NCBI RefSeq assembly: GCF_043555985.1 | Contig: NZ_JBIGIC010000007.1 | Coordinates: 258,499-322,498 of the forward strand | Direction of reading: 5' to 3' | Length of the DNA: 64,000 bases | Source of the DNA: Pelomonas candidula | Lineage (GTDB): Bacteria; Pseudomonadota; Gammaproteobacteria; Burkholderiales; Burkholderiaceae_C | In this document: in pieces, positions 7,972 through 17,348 of the stretch | How the letters are laid out: each line of letters opens with the position of its first letter | Position numbering within the stretch: position 1 is the stretch's first letter | The notes under the pieces: model-generated | What the model was told of the DNA's origin: nothing | Databases searched by the model: none | Seen by the model: the letters and a program-made list of their open reading frames with translations, nothing else | Translations under genes and position numbers: made by a program

Positions 7972-8905
7972 GACTGCTGATCATCTGTTTTGGCTGAGCC
8001 GCTACATCGAGCGGGCCGAAAACACGGCCCGGATGCTCGACATCGCCTACCAGACGTCGCTGCAGCCGCAGTCCGCCGACGAATCCGAGCAGACCTGGCG
8101 CAGCCTGGTGTCCATCTCCGAGCTGAACGGCCTGTACGGTGCCAAGTACTCGACGATCAACGCGCGCAACGTCATGGAGTTCATGGTGGCCGACGAGAGC
8201 AACCTCTCGTCCATTTTCAACTGCCTGCGCGCGGCGCGCGAGAACGCCCGGGCCGTGCGCGGCGCGCTGACGACCGAGGTCTGGGAGACGATGAACCAGA
8301 CCTGGCTGGAGTTCCGCCGGCTACTTCGCGAGGGCGCGCTAACGCGTGACCCGTCGCAGCTGTTCGAGTGGGTCAAGTACCGCTCGCACCTGTCGCGCGG
8401 CGTGACGGTCGGCACGATGCTGCAGGACGAGGCCTTCCACTTCATCCGCATCGGCTCCTTCCTGGAGCGGGCCGACAACACGGCGCGGCTGCTGGACGTC
8501 AAGTTCTATCGCCAGGAGCAGACGCAGGGTGACGACGACGCCGCACGCGACTTCTACTACTGGTCGGCCGTGCTGCGCTCGGTGTCGGGCTTCGAGATCT
8601 ACCGCAAGGTCTACAGCAACGTCATCCAGCCCGACAAGGTCGCCGAGCTGCTGATCCTGCGGCCTGACATGCCGCGGTCGCTGTCGCACTGCGTGACGCG
8701 CATGCTGGCCAACCTCAAGCGGGTGGCCAACGGCCATTCCGCCGAGACGCTGCGCCGCACCGGCCGGCTGGAAGCCGAGCTGGCCTTCGGCCGCATCGAC
8801 GAGATCCTGGCAGAGGGGCTGCATCCGTTCCTCGACGGCTTCCTCGCCGAGGTGGCCGACCTGGGCTCGGCGATCAGCCGGGACTTTCTGGTTCCGTCGA
8901 CCTGA
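7961..8905 (+). CDS. alpha-E domain protein (DUF403)
   Basis: A 314-residue, all-helical alpha-E family protein, the usual partner of circularly permuted ATP-grasp ligases. The hallmark N-terminus MLSRTADHLFWLSRYIERAE is followed by ENTARMLDI, NLSSIFNCLRAARENARAVR near residue 95, and FHFIRIGSFLERADNTARLLD near residue 165. A GGGGGAG ribosome-binding site lies upstream of the ATG at 7961. The biochemical role of the family is not established; it is proposed to act with the ligase and the transglutaminase-like protease. The gene follows the ATP-grasp gene with the relic start in between, so the natural two-gene order is intact. Confidence 0.9.
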   Translation: MLSRTADHLFWLSRYIERAENTARMLDIAYQTSLQPQSADESEQTWRSLVSISELNGLYGAKYSTINARNVMEFMVADESNLSSIFNCLRAARENARAVRGALTTEVWETMNQTWLEFRRLLREGALTRDPSQLFEWVKYRSHLSRGVTVGTMLQDEAFHFIRIGSFLERADNTARLLDVKFYRQEQTQGDDDAARDFYYWSAVLRSVSGFEIYRKVYSNVIQPDKVAELLILRPDMPRSLSHCVTRMLANLKRVANGHSAETLRRTGRLEAELAFGRIDEILAEGLHPFLDGFLAEVADLGSAISRDFLVPST

Positions 8906-8950
8906 GGTGCTGGCGTTGACCAATCTTTCTGGGCGTCCAAGGGAGAGTTG

Positions 8951-9595
8951 GTCAGTGGCGAGGCCCGTGCCGGGATTTGCCTTCGGCGAAACCTTCGGTT
9001 TTCGCCTTGGCGGGCGACCTACTTTGGCTTCGCCGAAACCTTCGGTTTTCTTGTGCGGACAAGAAAGTAGGCAAAGAAGCCGCCCCTGCAAAACCGCCCC
9101 TTCGGGGTTCGCTGCGATGCTCGAAGCCCAGGGCCGCGCCGAACTCACTTCGCTACGCTCCGTTCAAACAAGCGGCGCGAAGTCAGTTCTTGAAGCGCGC
9201 TTCGCGCGCGCCCTGGGCTTCTGCGCTTCTCGGCGGTTTAGAAGGGGAACCCCGAGCAGCCAACAGCCAACAGCCAAACCCGAAAGCCGGCTGGCGTTGG
9301 CTGTTCGGCATGCCCCCTTTAGCACCGCCGAGGAACGGAAGGTCTTGAGGCCGTGCGCGCAGCGCACTTCAAGAACTGACTTCGCGCGGCTGTCTGAGCG
9401 CAGCGTAGCGAAGCGAGTTCCGCGCGAGGCCTCAAGACCTGATTACCGCAGGGAACCCGAAGCGAAGCGCAGGGCGGTGCGGTCGGGGGGAGCTCTTTGC
9501 CTACTTTCTGGCGGTCCAGAAAGTAGGTCGCCCGCCGGGGCGAAAACCGAAGGTTTCGCCGAAGGCAAATCCCGGCATGGGCCTGGCCATCAGAC
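8951..9595. repeat. 645 bp giant imperfect inverted repeat, no gene
   Basis: The 717 bp between the alpha-E and transglutaminase genes hold no convincing gene. Nearly all of it is a nested palindrome. The 38 bases at 8969-9006 are the exact reverse complement of 9539-9576, and the 17 bases at 9009-9025 match 9520-9536. Further in, segments around 9060-9245 pair imperfectly with 9350-9500, and AGCCAACAGCCAA (about 9260) pairs with TTGGCTGTT (about 9297). One arm carries an extra duplicated block (GCCGAAACCTTCGGTTTTC). A long open frame across it is a by-product of GC bias. It may be a non-autonomous mobile element or a large fold-back; I see no transposase. Confidence 0.85.
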
Positions 9596-9622
9596 AACAG
9601 CAGCGAAGTAGCAGACCACATC

Positions 9623-12600
9623 ATGTCCATCCACGTCGCCCTCAAACACGTCACCCGCTACAAGTACGACCGCCCGGTGCAGCTTGGCCCGCAGGTCGTG
9701 CGCCTGCGCCCGGCGCCACACTGCCGCACGCCCGTCCTCAGCTATTCGCTGCGGATCGAGCCCGCCAAGCACTTCATCAACTGGCAGCAGGACCCGTTCG
9801 CGAACTACCTCGCGCGGCTGGTCTTCCCCGAGAAGACGACCGAGTTCACCGTCACGGTGGACCTCGTCGCCGAGATGGCGGTGTACAACCCGTTCGACTT
9901 CTTCCTGGAGCCGCACGCGCAGACCTTCCCTTTCGCCTACGACGAGGCCCAGCAGATTGAGCTGGCGCCTTATCTGCAGGCCGGCCCGGCCACGCCGCTG
10001 CTGGCGGCCTACCTGAAGGACATCCCGCGCACCGAGCGCGCGACCATCGACTTCCTCGTCGACCTGAACCAGCGCGTCCAGAACAGCGTCTCCTACCTGA
10101 TCCGCCTGGAGCCCGGCGTGCAGACGCCCGAGGAGACGCTGCAGAAGGCCTCCGGCTCCTGCCGCGACTCCGGCTGGCTGCTGGTCGAGCTGCTGCGCCA
10201 CCTGGGCCTGGCGGCGCGTTTCGTGTCGGGCTACCTGATCCAGCTGACGCCCGACGAGAAGGCGCTGGACGGCCCGAGCGGCACCGAGGTCGACTTCACC
10301 GACCTGCACGCCTGGTGCGAGGTCTACCTGCCCGGCGCCGGCTGGATCGGCCTGGACCCGACCTCGGGCCTGCTGGCCGGTGAGGGCCACATCCCGCTGG
10401 CCGCCACGCCCACGCCCGGCAGCGCCGCGCCCATCAGCGGCGCGGTGGACGAGAGCGAGGTCGAGTTCGGCCACGAGATGGGCGTCACGCGCATCTACGA
10501 GTCGCCGCGCGTGACCAAGCCCTACACCGAGGAGCAATGGGCCGAGGTGCTCAAGCTCGGTGAGCAGGTCGACCGCGACCTCGTCGCCGCCGATGTGCGG
10601 CTGACGATGGGCGGCGAGCCCACCTTCGTCGCCGTCGACGACCGCGACGCGCCGGAGTGGAACACCGAGGCGCTGGGCCCGACCAAGCGCCTGTACGCGC
10701 AGCAGCTCACGCACAAACTGCGCGACGAATACGGCCAGGGCGGCTTCCTGCACTTCGGCCAGGGCAAGTGGTACCCCGGCGAGCAGTTGCCGCGCTGGGC
10801 GTTGTCCATCTACTGGCGCGCCGACGGCCAGCCCTGCTGGCGCAACCCCGACTGGTTCGCCGACGAGCGCGAGGGCCACGCCTACACCAGCGAGCACGCC
10901 AAGACCTTCATGGGCGCGTTGACCGCGCGCCTGGGCCTGCCGGACACGCATGTGCAGCCCGGCTTCGAGGACACCTGGTACTACCTGTGGCGCGAGCGCC
11001 GCCTGCCGGTCAACGTCGACCCGTTCGACTCGCGGCTGGACGACGAGCTGGAGCGCGTGCGCCTGCGCCGCGTGTTCGAGCAGGGGCTCAGCCACGTCGT
11101 CGGCTACGTGCTGCCCATCCGCCACGCCGGCGACTCCCCGGCGCTGGCCGGCACGCGCTGGCAGACCGGCCCGTGGTTCTTCCGCGATGAGCGCCTCTAC
11201 CTCTTTCCCGGCGACTCGCCGATGGGCTGGCGGCTGCCGCTGGACTCGCTGCCCTGGGTCACCAAGGGCGACTATCCCTACCTGATCGAGCAGGACCCGT
11301 TCGCGCCGCGCGGCATGCTGCCCGCCGCGGCGGCACTGAAGGCGCAGGTGCGGGGCGTCACGTCCAGCGGGCACTCGTCGGGCCTGCGCGGCGGCGCCGA
11401 GGCGGGTCGGGGCTTCGCGCCCGGCGAGTCACCTTGGCCCGCACCGGCCACGGCGTCCGCACCCGCCACCGCGCCCGCCCGCTTCGAGAACGCGCACGGG
11501 ATCACGCGCACCGCGCTGTGCGTCGAAGCCCGTGACCCGCGGCGAGCCAACGGCCCGGCGGCCGAGGCCAACGGCACGGCCACCGGCGTGCTCTACGTCT
11601 TCATGCCGCCGCTGGAGAAGCTGGAGCACTACCTGGAACTGTTGGCGGCGGTGGAAGCCGCCTGCGAGGACACCGGCTTCAAGATCGTGCTGGAAGGCTA
11701 TCCGCCGCCCCGCGACCCGCGGCTTAAGCTGCTGGCCGTCACGCCCGACCCGGGCGTCATCGAGGTCAACATCCACCCGGCGCACAGCTGGGGCGAGCTG
11801 GTCCAGCACACCGAGTTCCTGTACGAGGCGGCGCGCCTCACGCGGCTGTCGACCGAGAAGTTCATGATCGACGGCCGCCACAGCGGCACCGGTGGCGGCA
11901 ACCACTTCGTGCTGGGCGGCGCCACGCCGGCGGACTCGCCCTTCTTGCGCCGCCCGTCGCTGCTCGCATCGCTGCTGGCCTACTGGCACAACCACCCGTC
12001 GCTGAGCTATCTGTTCAGCGGCCTCTTCATCGGCCCGACCAGCCAGGCGCCGCGCGTGGACGAGGCGCGCAACGACCAGTTGCGCGAGCTGGAGATCGCC
12101 CTCAACGAGATCCACAAGCTGGGCAACGACGTGCCGCCCTGGCTCATCGACCGCACGCTGCGCAACGTGCTGGTGGACGTGACCGGCAACACGCACCGCA
12201 GCGAGTTCTGTATCGACAAGCTCTACTCGCCGGACTCCACCACCGGCCGCCTGGGCCTGCTGGAGCTGCGCGCCTTCGAGATGCCGCCGCATGCGCGCAT
12301 GAGCATCGTGCAGCAGCTGCTGCTGCGCGCGCTCGTCGCGCGGTTCTGGAGCCGCCCGTATCGCGCGCCGCTGGTGCGCTGGGGCACCGAGCTGCACGAT
12401 CGCTGGCTGCTGCCGCATTTCGTGCGCGACGACTTCGCCGACGTCATGCAGGACATGGCCCAGGCCGGCTACGCGCTGGACGCGGACTGGTTCGCGCCGC
12501 ACTTCGAGTTCCGCTTCCCCAAGGTCGGCGAGTTCGCCGCACGCGGCGTCCACGTGACGTTGCGCGGCGCGCTGGAGCCCTGGCACGTGATGGGCGAGGA

Positions 12601-13057
12601 AGGTTCGGCCGGCGGCACGGTGCGCTACGTGGATTCGTCGCTGGAGCGGCTGGAGGTGCATGTGAGCGGCCTCGTCGACCCGCGCCACCGCATCACCGTC
12701 AATGGCCAGCCGCTGCCGCTGCAGCCCACCGGCCGCGTCGGCGAGTTCGTCTGCGGCGTGCGCTATCGCGCCTGGCTGCCGCCGTCGGCGCTGCACCCGA
12801 CCATCGGCATCCACGCACCGCTGACGCTGGACCTCGTCGACACCTGGCAGCAGAAGTCGCTGGGCGGATGCCGCTATTTCGTCGCCCACCCGGGCGGGCG
12901 CAACTACGCGACGCTGCCGGTCAACGCCTACGAGGCCGAGAGCCGCCGCCTCGCGCGCTTCACGGCCATCGGCCACACGCCGGGCCGTGTCGACGTGAAG
13001 GAGCCCAAGCGCAGCCTGGAGTTCCCGTTCACGCTGGACCTGCGCAAGCCGGGGTGA
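9623..13057 (+). CDS. transglutaminase-like protease fused to DUF2126
   Basis: A large 1144-residue cytoplasmic protein. Residues 1-85 match the bacterial transglutaminase-like N-terminal domain (HVTRYKYDRPVQLGPQVVRL). Residues 165-260 form the transglutaminase core, with the catalytic Cys in GSCRDSGWLL and the His in DLHAWCEVYL followed by GLDPTSG. The remainder from about 310 is DUF2126 (LTMGGEPTFVAVDDRD, YAQQLTHKLRD, GRHSGTGGGNHFVLGG, RSEFCIDKLYSPDS). Such fusions are standard in ATP-grasp/alpha-E clusters and are thought to hydrolyse or transfer amide bonds. The ATG at 9623 directly follows the giant inverted repeat and has only a weak ribosome-binding site. Confidence 0.92.
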   Translation: MSIHVALKHVTRYKYDRPVQLGPQVVRLRPAPHCRTPVLSYSLRIEPAKHFINWQQDPFANYLARLVFPEKTTEFTVTVDLVAEMAVYNPFDFFLEPHAQTFPFAYDEAQQIELAPYLQAGPATPLLAAYLKDIPRTERATIDFLVDLNQRVQNSVSYLIRLEPGVQTPEETLQKASGSCRDSGWLLVELLRHLGLAARFVSGYLIQLTPDEKALDGPSGTEVDFTDLHAWCEVYLPGAGWIGLDPTSGLLAGEGHIPLAATPTPGSAAPISGAVDESEVEFGHEMGVTRIYESPRVTKPYTEEQWAEVLKLGEQVDRDLVAADVRLTMGGEPTFVAVDDRDAPEWNTEALGPTKRLYAQQLTHKLRDEYGQGGFLHFGQGKWYPGEQLPRWALSIYWRADGQPCWRNPDWFADEREGHAYTSEHAKTFMGALTARLGLPDTHVQPGFEDTWYYLWRERRLPVNVDPFDSRLDDELERVRLRRVFEQGLSHVVGYVLPIRHAGDSPALAGTRWQTGPWFFRDERLYLFPGDSPMGWRLPLDSLPWVTKGDYPYLIEQDPFAPRGMLPAAAALKAQVRGVTSSGHSSGLRGGAEAGRGFAPGESPWPAPATASAPATAPARFENAHGITRTALCVEARDPRRANGPAAEANGTATGVLYVFMPPLEKLEHYLELLAAVEAACEDTGFKIVLEGYPPPRDPRLKLLAVTPDPGVIEVNIHPAHSWGELVQHTEFLYEAARLTRLSTEKFMIDGRHSGTGGGNHFVLGGATPADSPFLRRPSLLASLLAYWHNHPSLSYLFSGLFIGPTSQAPRVDEARNDQLRELEIALNEIHKLGNDVPPWLIDRTLRNVLVDVTGNTHRSEFCIDKLYSPDSTTGRLGLLELRAFEMPPHARMSIVQQLLLRALVARFWSRPYRAPLVRWGTELHDRWLLPHFVRDDFADVMQDMAQAGYALDADWFAPHFEFRFPKVGEFAARGVHVTLRGALEPWHVMGEEGSAGGTVRYVDSSLERLEVHVSGLVDPRHRITVNGQPLPLQPTGRVGEFVCGVRYRAWLPPSALHPTIGIHAPLTLDLVDTWQQKSLGGCRYFVAHPGGRNYATLPVNAYEAESRRLARFTAIGHTPGRVDVKEPKRSLEFPFTLDLRKPG

Positions 13058-13058
13058 T

Positions 13059-13076
13059 GTAGCACAATTGCGCTAC
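13059..13076. promoter_or_regulatory. operator-like palindrome of the toxin-antitoxin pair
   Basis: GTAGCACAATTGCGCTAC is an 18-base inverted repeat with 16 symmetric positions centred on AATT. It lies just before the antitoxin ribosome-binding site, and a third GTAGCG half-site follows at about 13087 next to AGGAG. Ribbon-helix-helix antitoxins usually repress their own promoter at such sites; autoregulation here is inferred. Confidence 0.6.
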
Positions 13077-13095
13077 TCAACGCAGGAGTAGCGCC

Positions 13096-13377
13096 ATGTC
13101 GACAACCACGATCCGCCTCGATGACGACCTCAAGCAGCGGCTCGGCGAGGCGGCTGCACGTGCCGGCAAGACGGCGCACGCCTTCATCCGCGACGCCATC
13201 GCCGAGTCCGTTGAGCAAGCGGAGTTCGACGCGGAGATGGACCGCATCTGCGAGGAGCGCTGGGCGGAGTTCCTGAAGACGGGCGAGGCCATTCCGTGGG
13301 ATGACGTCAAGGCCTACATGAAGGCGACCGCGGCTGGCGAGCAGGCAGAACGTCCCGTGCCAAGAAAGGTCTTCTGA
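13096..13377 (+). CDS. ribbon-helix-helix antitoxin (ParD/CopG type)
   Basis: A 93-residue predicted antitoxin. The N-terminus MSTTTIRLDDDLKQRLGEAA is a typical ribbon-helix-helix strand and helix, and AHAFIRDAIAESVEQAE forms the second helix; the acidic tail would wrap the toxin. The ATG has AGGAG upstream. The stop codon overlaps the toxin start by one base (TGATG), the standard arrangement for such pairs. An operator-like palindrome precedes it. It probably neutralises the downstream RelE/ParE-fold toxin and represses its own promoter. The module sits inside the ATP-grasp/transglutaminase cluster, so it may have arrived by insertion. Confidence 0.85.
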   Translation: MSTTTIRLDDDLKQRLGEAAARAGKTAHAFIRDAIAESVEQAEFDAEMDRICEERWAEFLKTGEAIPWDDVKAYMKATAAGEQAERPVPRKVF

Positions 13378-13661
13378 TGACCGCGGTCCAGTTCACGCCA
13401 TTTGCATTGGCTGATCTGGAGCGGATTCGAGATTTCCTGCGAGTGCATGACCCCGACAACATCGTGGAACGAATCGATGAATTGTTGGAGGGCCTCGATG
13501 TGCTGACCCATGCCCCCGAGATGGGTCGTCGCACGGGGCGGAGAGCAAGAGAACTGGTGATCGGCCGCGCGGCGCGCGGCTATGTTGTTCGCTACGAGTA
13601 CATGCCACGCATCGACACTGTTTTCGTGACGCAGGTGCGTCATCAGCGCGAGTCGCGCTAG
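13377..13661 (+). CDS. RelE/ParE family toxin
   Basis: A 94-residue predicted toxin of the RelE/ParE superfamily. The N-terminus TAVQFTPFALADLERIRDFL matches the first strand and helix. GLDVLTHAPEMGRRTGRRARELVIGRAARGYVVRYEYM follows, with the basic patch and aromatic C-terminal strand, and FVTQVRHQRESR ends the fold. It starts one base inside the antitoxin stop codon. Whether it poisons gyrase (ParE) or cleaves mRNA on the ribosome (RelE) cannot be decided from these motifs; the ParD-like antitoxin favours the ParE group. Confidence 0.85.
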   Translation: MTAVQFTPFALADLERIRDFLRVHDPDNIVERIDELLEGLDVLTHAPEMGRRTGRRARELVIGRAARGYVVRYEYMPRIDTVFVTQVRHQRESR

Positions 13662-13674
13662 CGGCCAGACATCC

Positions 13675-14538
13675 ATGCACATCGAAATCCAACCCGGCAT
13701 CCGCCTCTTCGTCGACATCGAAGGTCTCGGCCTGGTACCGGACGGCCGCACGTTGAAGGAAAAGCCCACCCTCGTGCTCATCCACGGCGGCCCGGGTTTC
13801 GACCACACCGCCTTCCGCCCCTTCTTCAGCCGCTTCACGGACCTGTGCCAGGTCGTCTATTTCGACCAGCGCGGCCATGGCCGCAGCGACCCGCGGCCGC
13901 TGGACGAGATGCGGCTGGACGTGTTCGCCGACGACGTCGTGCGGCTGTGCGATGCGCTGGGTGTCACCAGGCCCATCGTGCTGGGCCAGAGCTTCGGCGG
14001 CTTCGTCGCGCAGCGTTACCTGGCGCGGCACCCGGCGCATCCGCGCAAGGTCGTGCTGTCCAGCACGTCGCACCACTTCGGCCTGGCGCGCAAGGTCGAA
14101 CGTTTCGGCGCGCTGGGTGGCCCCGATGCCGCCCGGGTCACGCGCGACTTCTGGGAGCGCCCCGGCCCCGACACCTGGGCCGCCTACGAGCAGCATTGCC
14201 GCCACCTCTACAACACCCGGCCCAAGAACCCCGACGCGGGCGGCTGGATGCAGTTCAGGCCCGACATCCTGTTCGAGCACACGCGCACCGAGCTGCCGGG
14301 CATGGACCTGCGGCCGGGCCTGGCGAACGTGCAGTGCCCCGTGCTCGTCATGGCCGGCGAAATGGACCCCGTCACGCCGCCGCAGGACGCCGAAGAGATC
14401 GGCGCCGCCATACCGCCGCAATGGCTCGCCGGGTTCGAGCGCTTCCCCGGCGTCGGCCACGGCCCGTGGCGCGACGACCCCGAGGCCGCCGAGCGCGTGC
14501 TGCGTGCCTTCCTGGCGTCGCAGTCCGCCGCCGGCTGA
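13675..14538 (+). CDS. alpha/beta hydrolase, proline iminopeptidase-like
   Basis: A 287-residue alpha/beta hydrolase. HGGPG at residues 37-41 forms the oxyanion hole region typical of proline iminopeptidases, FDQRGHGRSD follows, and the nucleophile is Ser106 in GQSFGG. An acid is present in GEMDPVTPP (about residue 227) and the histidine in PGVGHGPW (about 262), so the triad looks complete. No signal peptide is visible. Proline iminopeptidases release N-terminal proline from peptides, but many relatives are esterases or haloalkane-type hydrolases. Its place beside predicted peptide ligases and transglutaminase-like proteases makes a peptidase plausible. It starts 13 bp after the toxin stop. 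Confidence 0.85.
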   Translation: MHIEIQPGIRLFVDIEGLGLVPDGRTLKEKPTLVLIHGGPGFDHTAFRPFFSRFTDLCQVVYFDQRGHGRSDPRPLDEMRLDVFADDVVRLCDALGVTRPIVLGQSFGGFVAQRYLARHPAHPRKVVLSSTSHHFGLARKVERFGALGGPDAARVTRDFWERPGPDTWAAYEQHCRHLYNTRPKNPDAGGWMQFRPDILFEHTRTELPGMDLRPGLANVQCPVLVMAGEMDPVTPPQDAEEIGAAIPPQWLAGFERFPGVGHGPWRDDPEAAERVLRAFLASQSAAG

Positions 14539-14620
14539 AAGAACGGGCGCTTCCCCGCCGCCGCGAGCGGGCCGTGGCGCGGACATTGCTCGACAATGCC
14601 TCTTCACCCCTGACCTGCCC

Positions 14621-17278
14621 ATGCCCGAGCCCACGCCCAGCCAGTGGAGCCTGCTCCCCGACGAGCCGGACGAACCCACGGCGCCTGACCCGCTGGCCCA
14701 GGCCGCTTCCGCCGCCCTGCGCAGCCGCGACGGCCACTTCTACGAGCTGACCGGCCAGGTCAACCAGCCCGGCGAGCCGCAGGCCGGCATTGCCGGGCGC
14801 TGGCAGCGCTTCTTCGAGGCCGGCGGCGCGGCCGGCTGGCAGGAGCTCTCGGCCAAGGCGCTGCGCGTGCAGCGCCGCGTGCTGGAGGACGGCGCCAGCT
14901 ACAACGTGCACAGCGACGGCCCGCCGCTGCCGGGCCAGGACGGGCAGGACGGCTCGCCGCTGGCCCGCCACTGGCCGCTGGAACTGCTGCCCATGCTCAT
15001 CGAGCCGGACGAGTGGCGGGGCATCGAGGCCGGCATCGTGCAGCGCGCACGGCTGCTGGAGGCCGTGATGGCCGACACCTACGGCGAGCGCCGGCTGCTG
15101 CGCGAAGGCCTGCTGCCCGCGTCGCTGGTGCTGGCCCACCCGCAGTACCTGCGCGCCATGCACGGCAGCCAGCCGCCCGGCGGCGTGCACCTGCACGTGC
15201 TGGCCTTCGACCTGACGCGCTGCGCCGACGGCCACTGGTGGGTCGTGGGCCAGCGCACGCAGGCACCGTCGGGCCTGGGCTATGTGCTGGAGAACCGGCT
15301 CATCATTGCCCAGCAGTTCCCCGAGGCCTTCCGGCAGATGGCCGTGCAGCGCCTGGCCGCGAGCTATCGCGACTTCATCCAGACGCTGACCCGGCTGTCC
15401 CCGGCCGGCGAACGCAGCCGCGTGGCCCTGCTGACCCCGGGGCCGCGCAACGAGACCTATTTCGAGCAGGCCTTCCTCGCACGCTATCTCGGCATCACGC
15501 TGGTCGAGGGCGCCGACCTGACCGTGCGCGCCGACAAGGTGTATCTCAAGACGCTGGCCGGCCTGGAGCGCGTGCACGTGCTGCTGCGCCGCGTCGATGA
15601 CACCTGGCTGGACCCGCTGGAGCTGCGCCCCGAGTCCATCCTCGGCGTGCCGGGCCTGCTGCAGGCGGCGCGTGCGGGCGAGGTCGTCATCGCCAACGTG
15701 CCGGGCGCCGGCTGGCTGGAGAGCCCGGGCCTGACCGCCTTCTGGCCCGCCGTGGCCGAGAGCCTGCTGGGCGAGGAGCTCAAGCTGCCGGCCATCCAGA
15801 GCTGGTGGTGCGGCGAGGAGAGTGCCTGGGTCGCGCTGCGCCCGCGGCTGGCGGAGTTCATCGTCGTGCCGACGTTCTCGGCCAGCAGCACGACCGAGCA
15901 TTTCGCGCCCGTCGTTGCCGCCGAGCTGAACGACGGCGAACTGCACGAGCTGGCCGCCCGCATCGACGCCAATCCCACCGCCTACACGCTGCAGGCGCGC
16001 GTCAAGCCCACCAAGCAGCCGGTATGGACACGCGGCGCGCTGGAGCCGCGCGTGGCCGTGCTGCGCGTGTTCGCGCTGTACGGGCATGACAGCGATGGCC
16101 AGGGCGGTTGGAAGGTGCTGCCCGGCGGCCTCACACGCGTGGCACCACGCCGCGACCCGCTGGCCGATGCGTGGCTGTCGATCCAGCGTGGGTCGCTGAG
16201 CGCCGACACCTGGGTCATGACCGATGGCGAGGTCGACCCCACCACGCTGCTGGCCCAGCCGCTGCAGGCCACCGACCTGCGCGACGTGCACTGGACCGTG
16301 ACCAGCCGCGCCGCCGAAAACCTGTTCTGGCTGGGCCGCTACACCGAGCGCGCCGAGAACAGCGCGCGGCTGGCCCGCTACGTCATCGAGGCCAGCGTCA
16401 TGGTGCAGCGTGGCGCCATGCCGCCGCCCATGTTGCCGCTGCTGGACGCGCTGGCGCGCCGGCATGGCCTCGTCGGCCCCGACGCACCGCACGCGCAGGA
16501 CGACCCGCGCGGCTTCGAGCGCGCGCTGCTGGCCGCGCTGCTGCCGGGCTCCGGCGCCAACAGCGTGGGCTGGAACCTGCGCGCGCTGCAGGGCTGCGGC
16601 CAGGCGCTGCGCGAGCGGCTGTCGCCCGAGACCTGGCGCCTCATCCACGAGGCCGCGGCGCATTTCGAGCAGCATCTGCGCGCCGTGCTGGACCGCCCAG
16701 GCGCCGTGCCGGTGACCGACGTGCTCAATGTGTTGGCCCGCGCCGATACGCACCTGGCCGCCATCACCGGCGCGCAGACCGACCGCATGACGCGCGACGA
16801 CGGCTGGCGGCTGCTGTCCATCGGCCGGCAGATCGAGCGCCTGTCCTTCCACGCCGAGGTGCTGGCCGAGACCTTTGCCCAGGACCTGGCGCTGACCGAG
16901 GACGGCTTCGCGCTGCTGCTGGGCGTGTTCGACTCGACCATCACCTACCGCGCGCAGTTCCAGGCGCGCCGCGAGGCGCCGCCGCTGCTGCACCTGCTGG
17001 TGCACAACACCGACAACCCACGGTCGCTGGCCTGGGTGGCGCGCACGATGCGCGAGCGCTTCGCCAAGCTCGCCCGGCACGATCCCGGCTGGGCGGCCGA
17101 CATCACCGCCGAGCTGCCGGTGCCTGAGGCCTGGCCGCTGGCCGAGCTGGCCGCGTCGGGGCCCGTCCTCGTCGACCGCCTGCGCCGCGCCGCAGCGCAG
17201 GCCGCCGAGCTGTCCAGCCTCATCAGCCAGCGCTATTTCGCGCACGTCATCGGCGCCGAGCAACGCGTATGGCAATGA
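14621..17278 (+). CDS. fused circularly permuted ATP-grasp and alpha-E protein
   Basis: An 885-residue fusion. Residues 1-540 are a circularly permuted ATP-grasp ligase (GASYNVHSDGPPLPGQDGQ, APSGLGYVLENRLI, VALLTPGPRNETYFEQAFLA, VLPGGLTRVAP). From about 560 the protein is an alpha-E domain that begins WTVTSRAAENLFWLGRYTERAENSARL. It is the second ligase set in this cluster; the first is split over the genes at 6360 and 7961. The ATP-grasp half is divergent from the first copy: its N-terminus is longer and acidic, and it has a GEESAWVAL insert. I placed the start at the ATG at 14621; the frame is open far upstream but lacks homology. The reaction is unproven. Confidence 0.9.
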   Translation: MPEPTPSQWSLLPDEPDEPTAPDPLAQAASAALRSRDGHFYELTGQVNQPGEPQAGIAGRWQRFFEAGGAAGWQELSAKALRVQRRVLEDGASYNVHSDGPPLPGQDGQDGSPLARHWPLELLPMLIEPDEWRGIEAGIVQRARLLEAVMADTYGERRLLREGLLPASLVLAHPQYLRAMHGSQPPGGVHLHVLAFDLTRCADGHWWVVGQRTQAPSGLGYVLENRLIIAQQFPEAFRQMAVQRLAASYRDFIQTLTRLSPAGERSRVALLTPGPRNETYFEQAFLARYLGITLVEGADLTVRADKVYLKTLAGLERVHVLLRRVDDTWLDPLELRPESILGVPGLLQAARAGEVVIANVPGAGWLESPGLTAFWPAVAESLLGEELKLPAIQSWWCGEESAWVALRPRLAEFIVVPTFSASSTTEHFAPVVAAELNDGELHELAARIDANPTAYTLQARVKPTKQPVWTRGALEPRVAVLRVFALYGHDSDGQGGWKVLPGGLTRVAPRRDPLADAWLSIQRGSLSADTWVMTDGEVDPTTLLAQPLQATDLRDVHWTVTSRAAENLFWLGRYTERAENSARLARYVIEASVMVQRGAMPPPMLPLLDALARRHGLVGPDAPHAQDDPRGFERALLAALLPGSGANSVGWNLRALQGCGQALRERLSPETWRLIHEAAAHFEQHLRAVLDRPGAVPVTDVLNVLARADTHLAAITGAQTDRMTRDDGWRLLSIGRQIERLSFHAEVLAETFAQDLALTEDGFALLLGVFDSTITYRAQFQARREAPPLLHLLVHNTDNPRSLAWVARTMRERFAKLARHDPGWAADITAELPVPEAWPLAELAASGPVLVDRLRRAAAQAAELSSLISQRYFAHVIGAEQRVWQ

Positions 17279-17348
17279 GCGCCGCACGGCCGCCCGAAGG
17301 CGCTCGCTCCCGCCTGGCGGGACAGCGCGCAGCGCGAAGGGTGCATCC

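Noticed and set aside
8907..9611. 234-codon plus-strand frame in the gap between alpha-E and transglutaminase genes
   Set aside because: It lies within the giant inverted repeat; the opposite strand is also open in places, and the sequence is explained by palindromic repeats rather than coding constraint.
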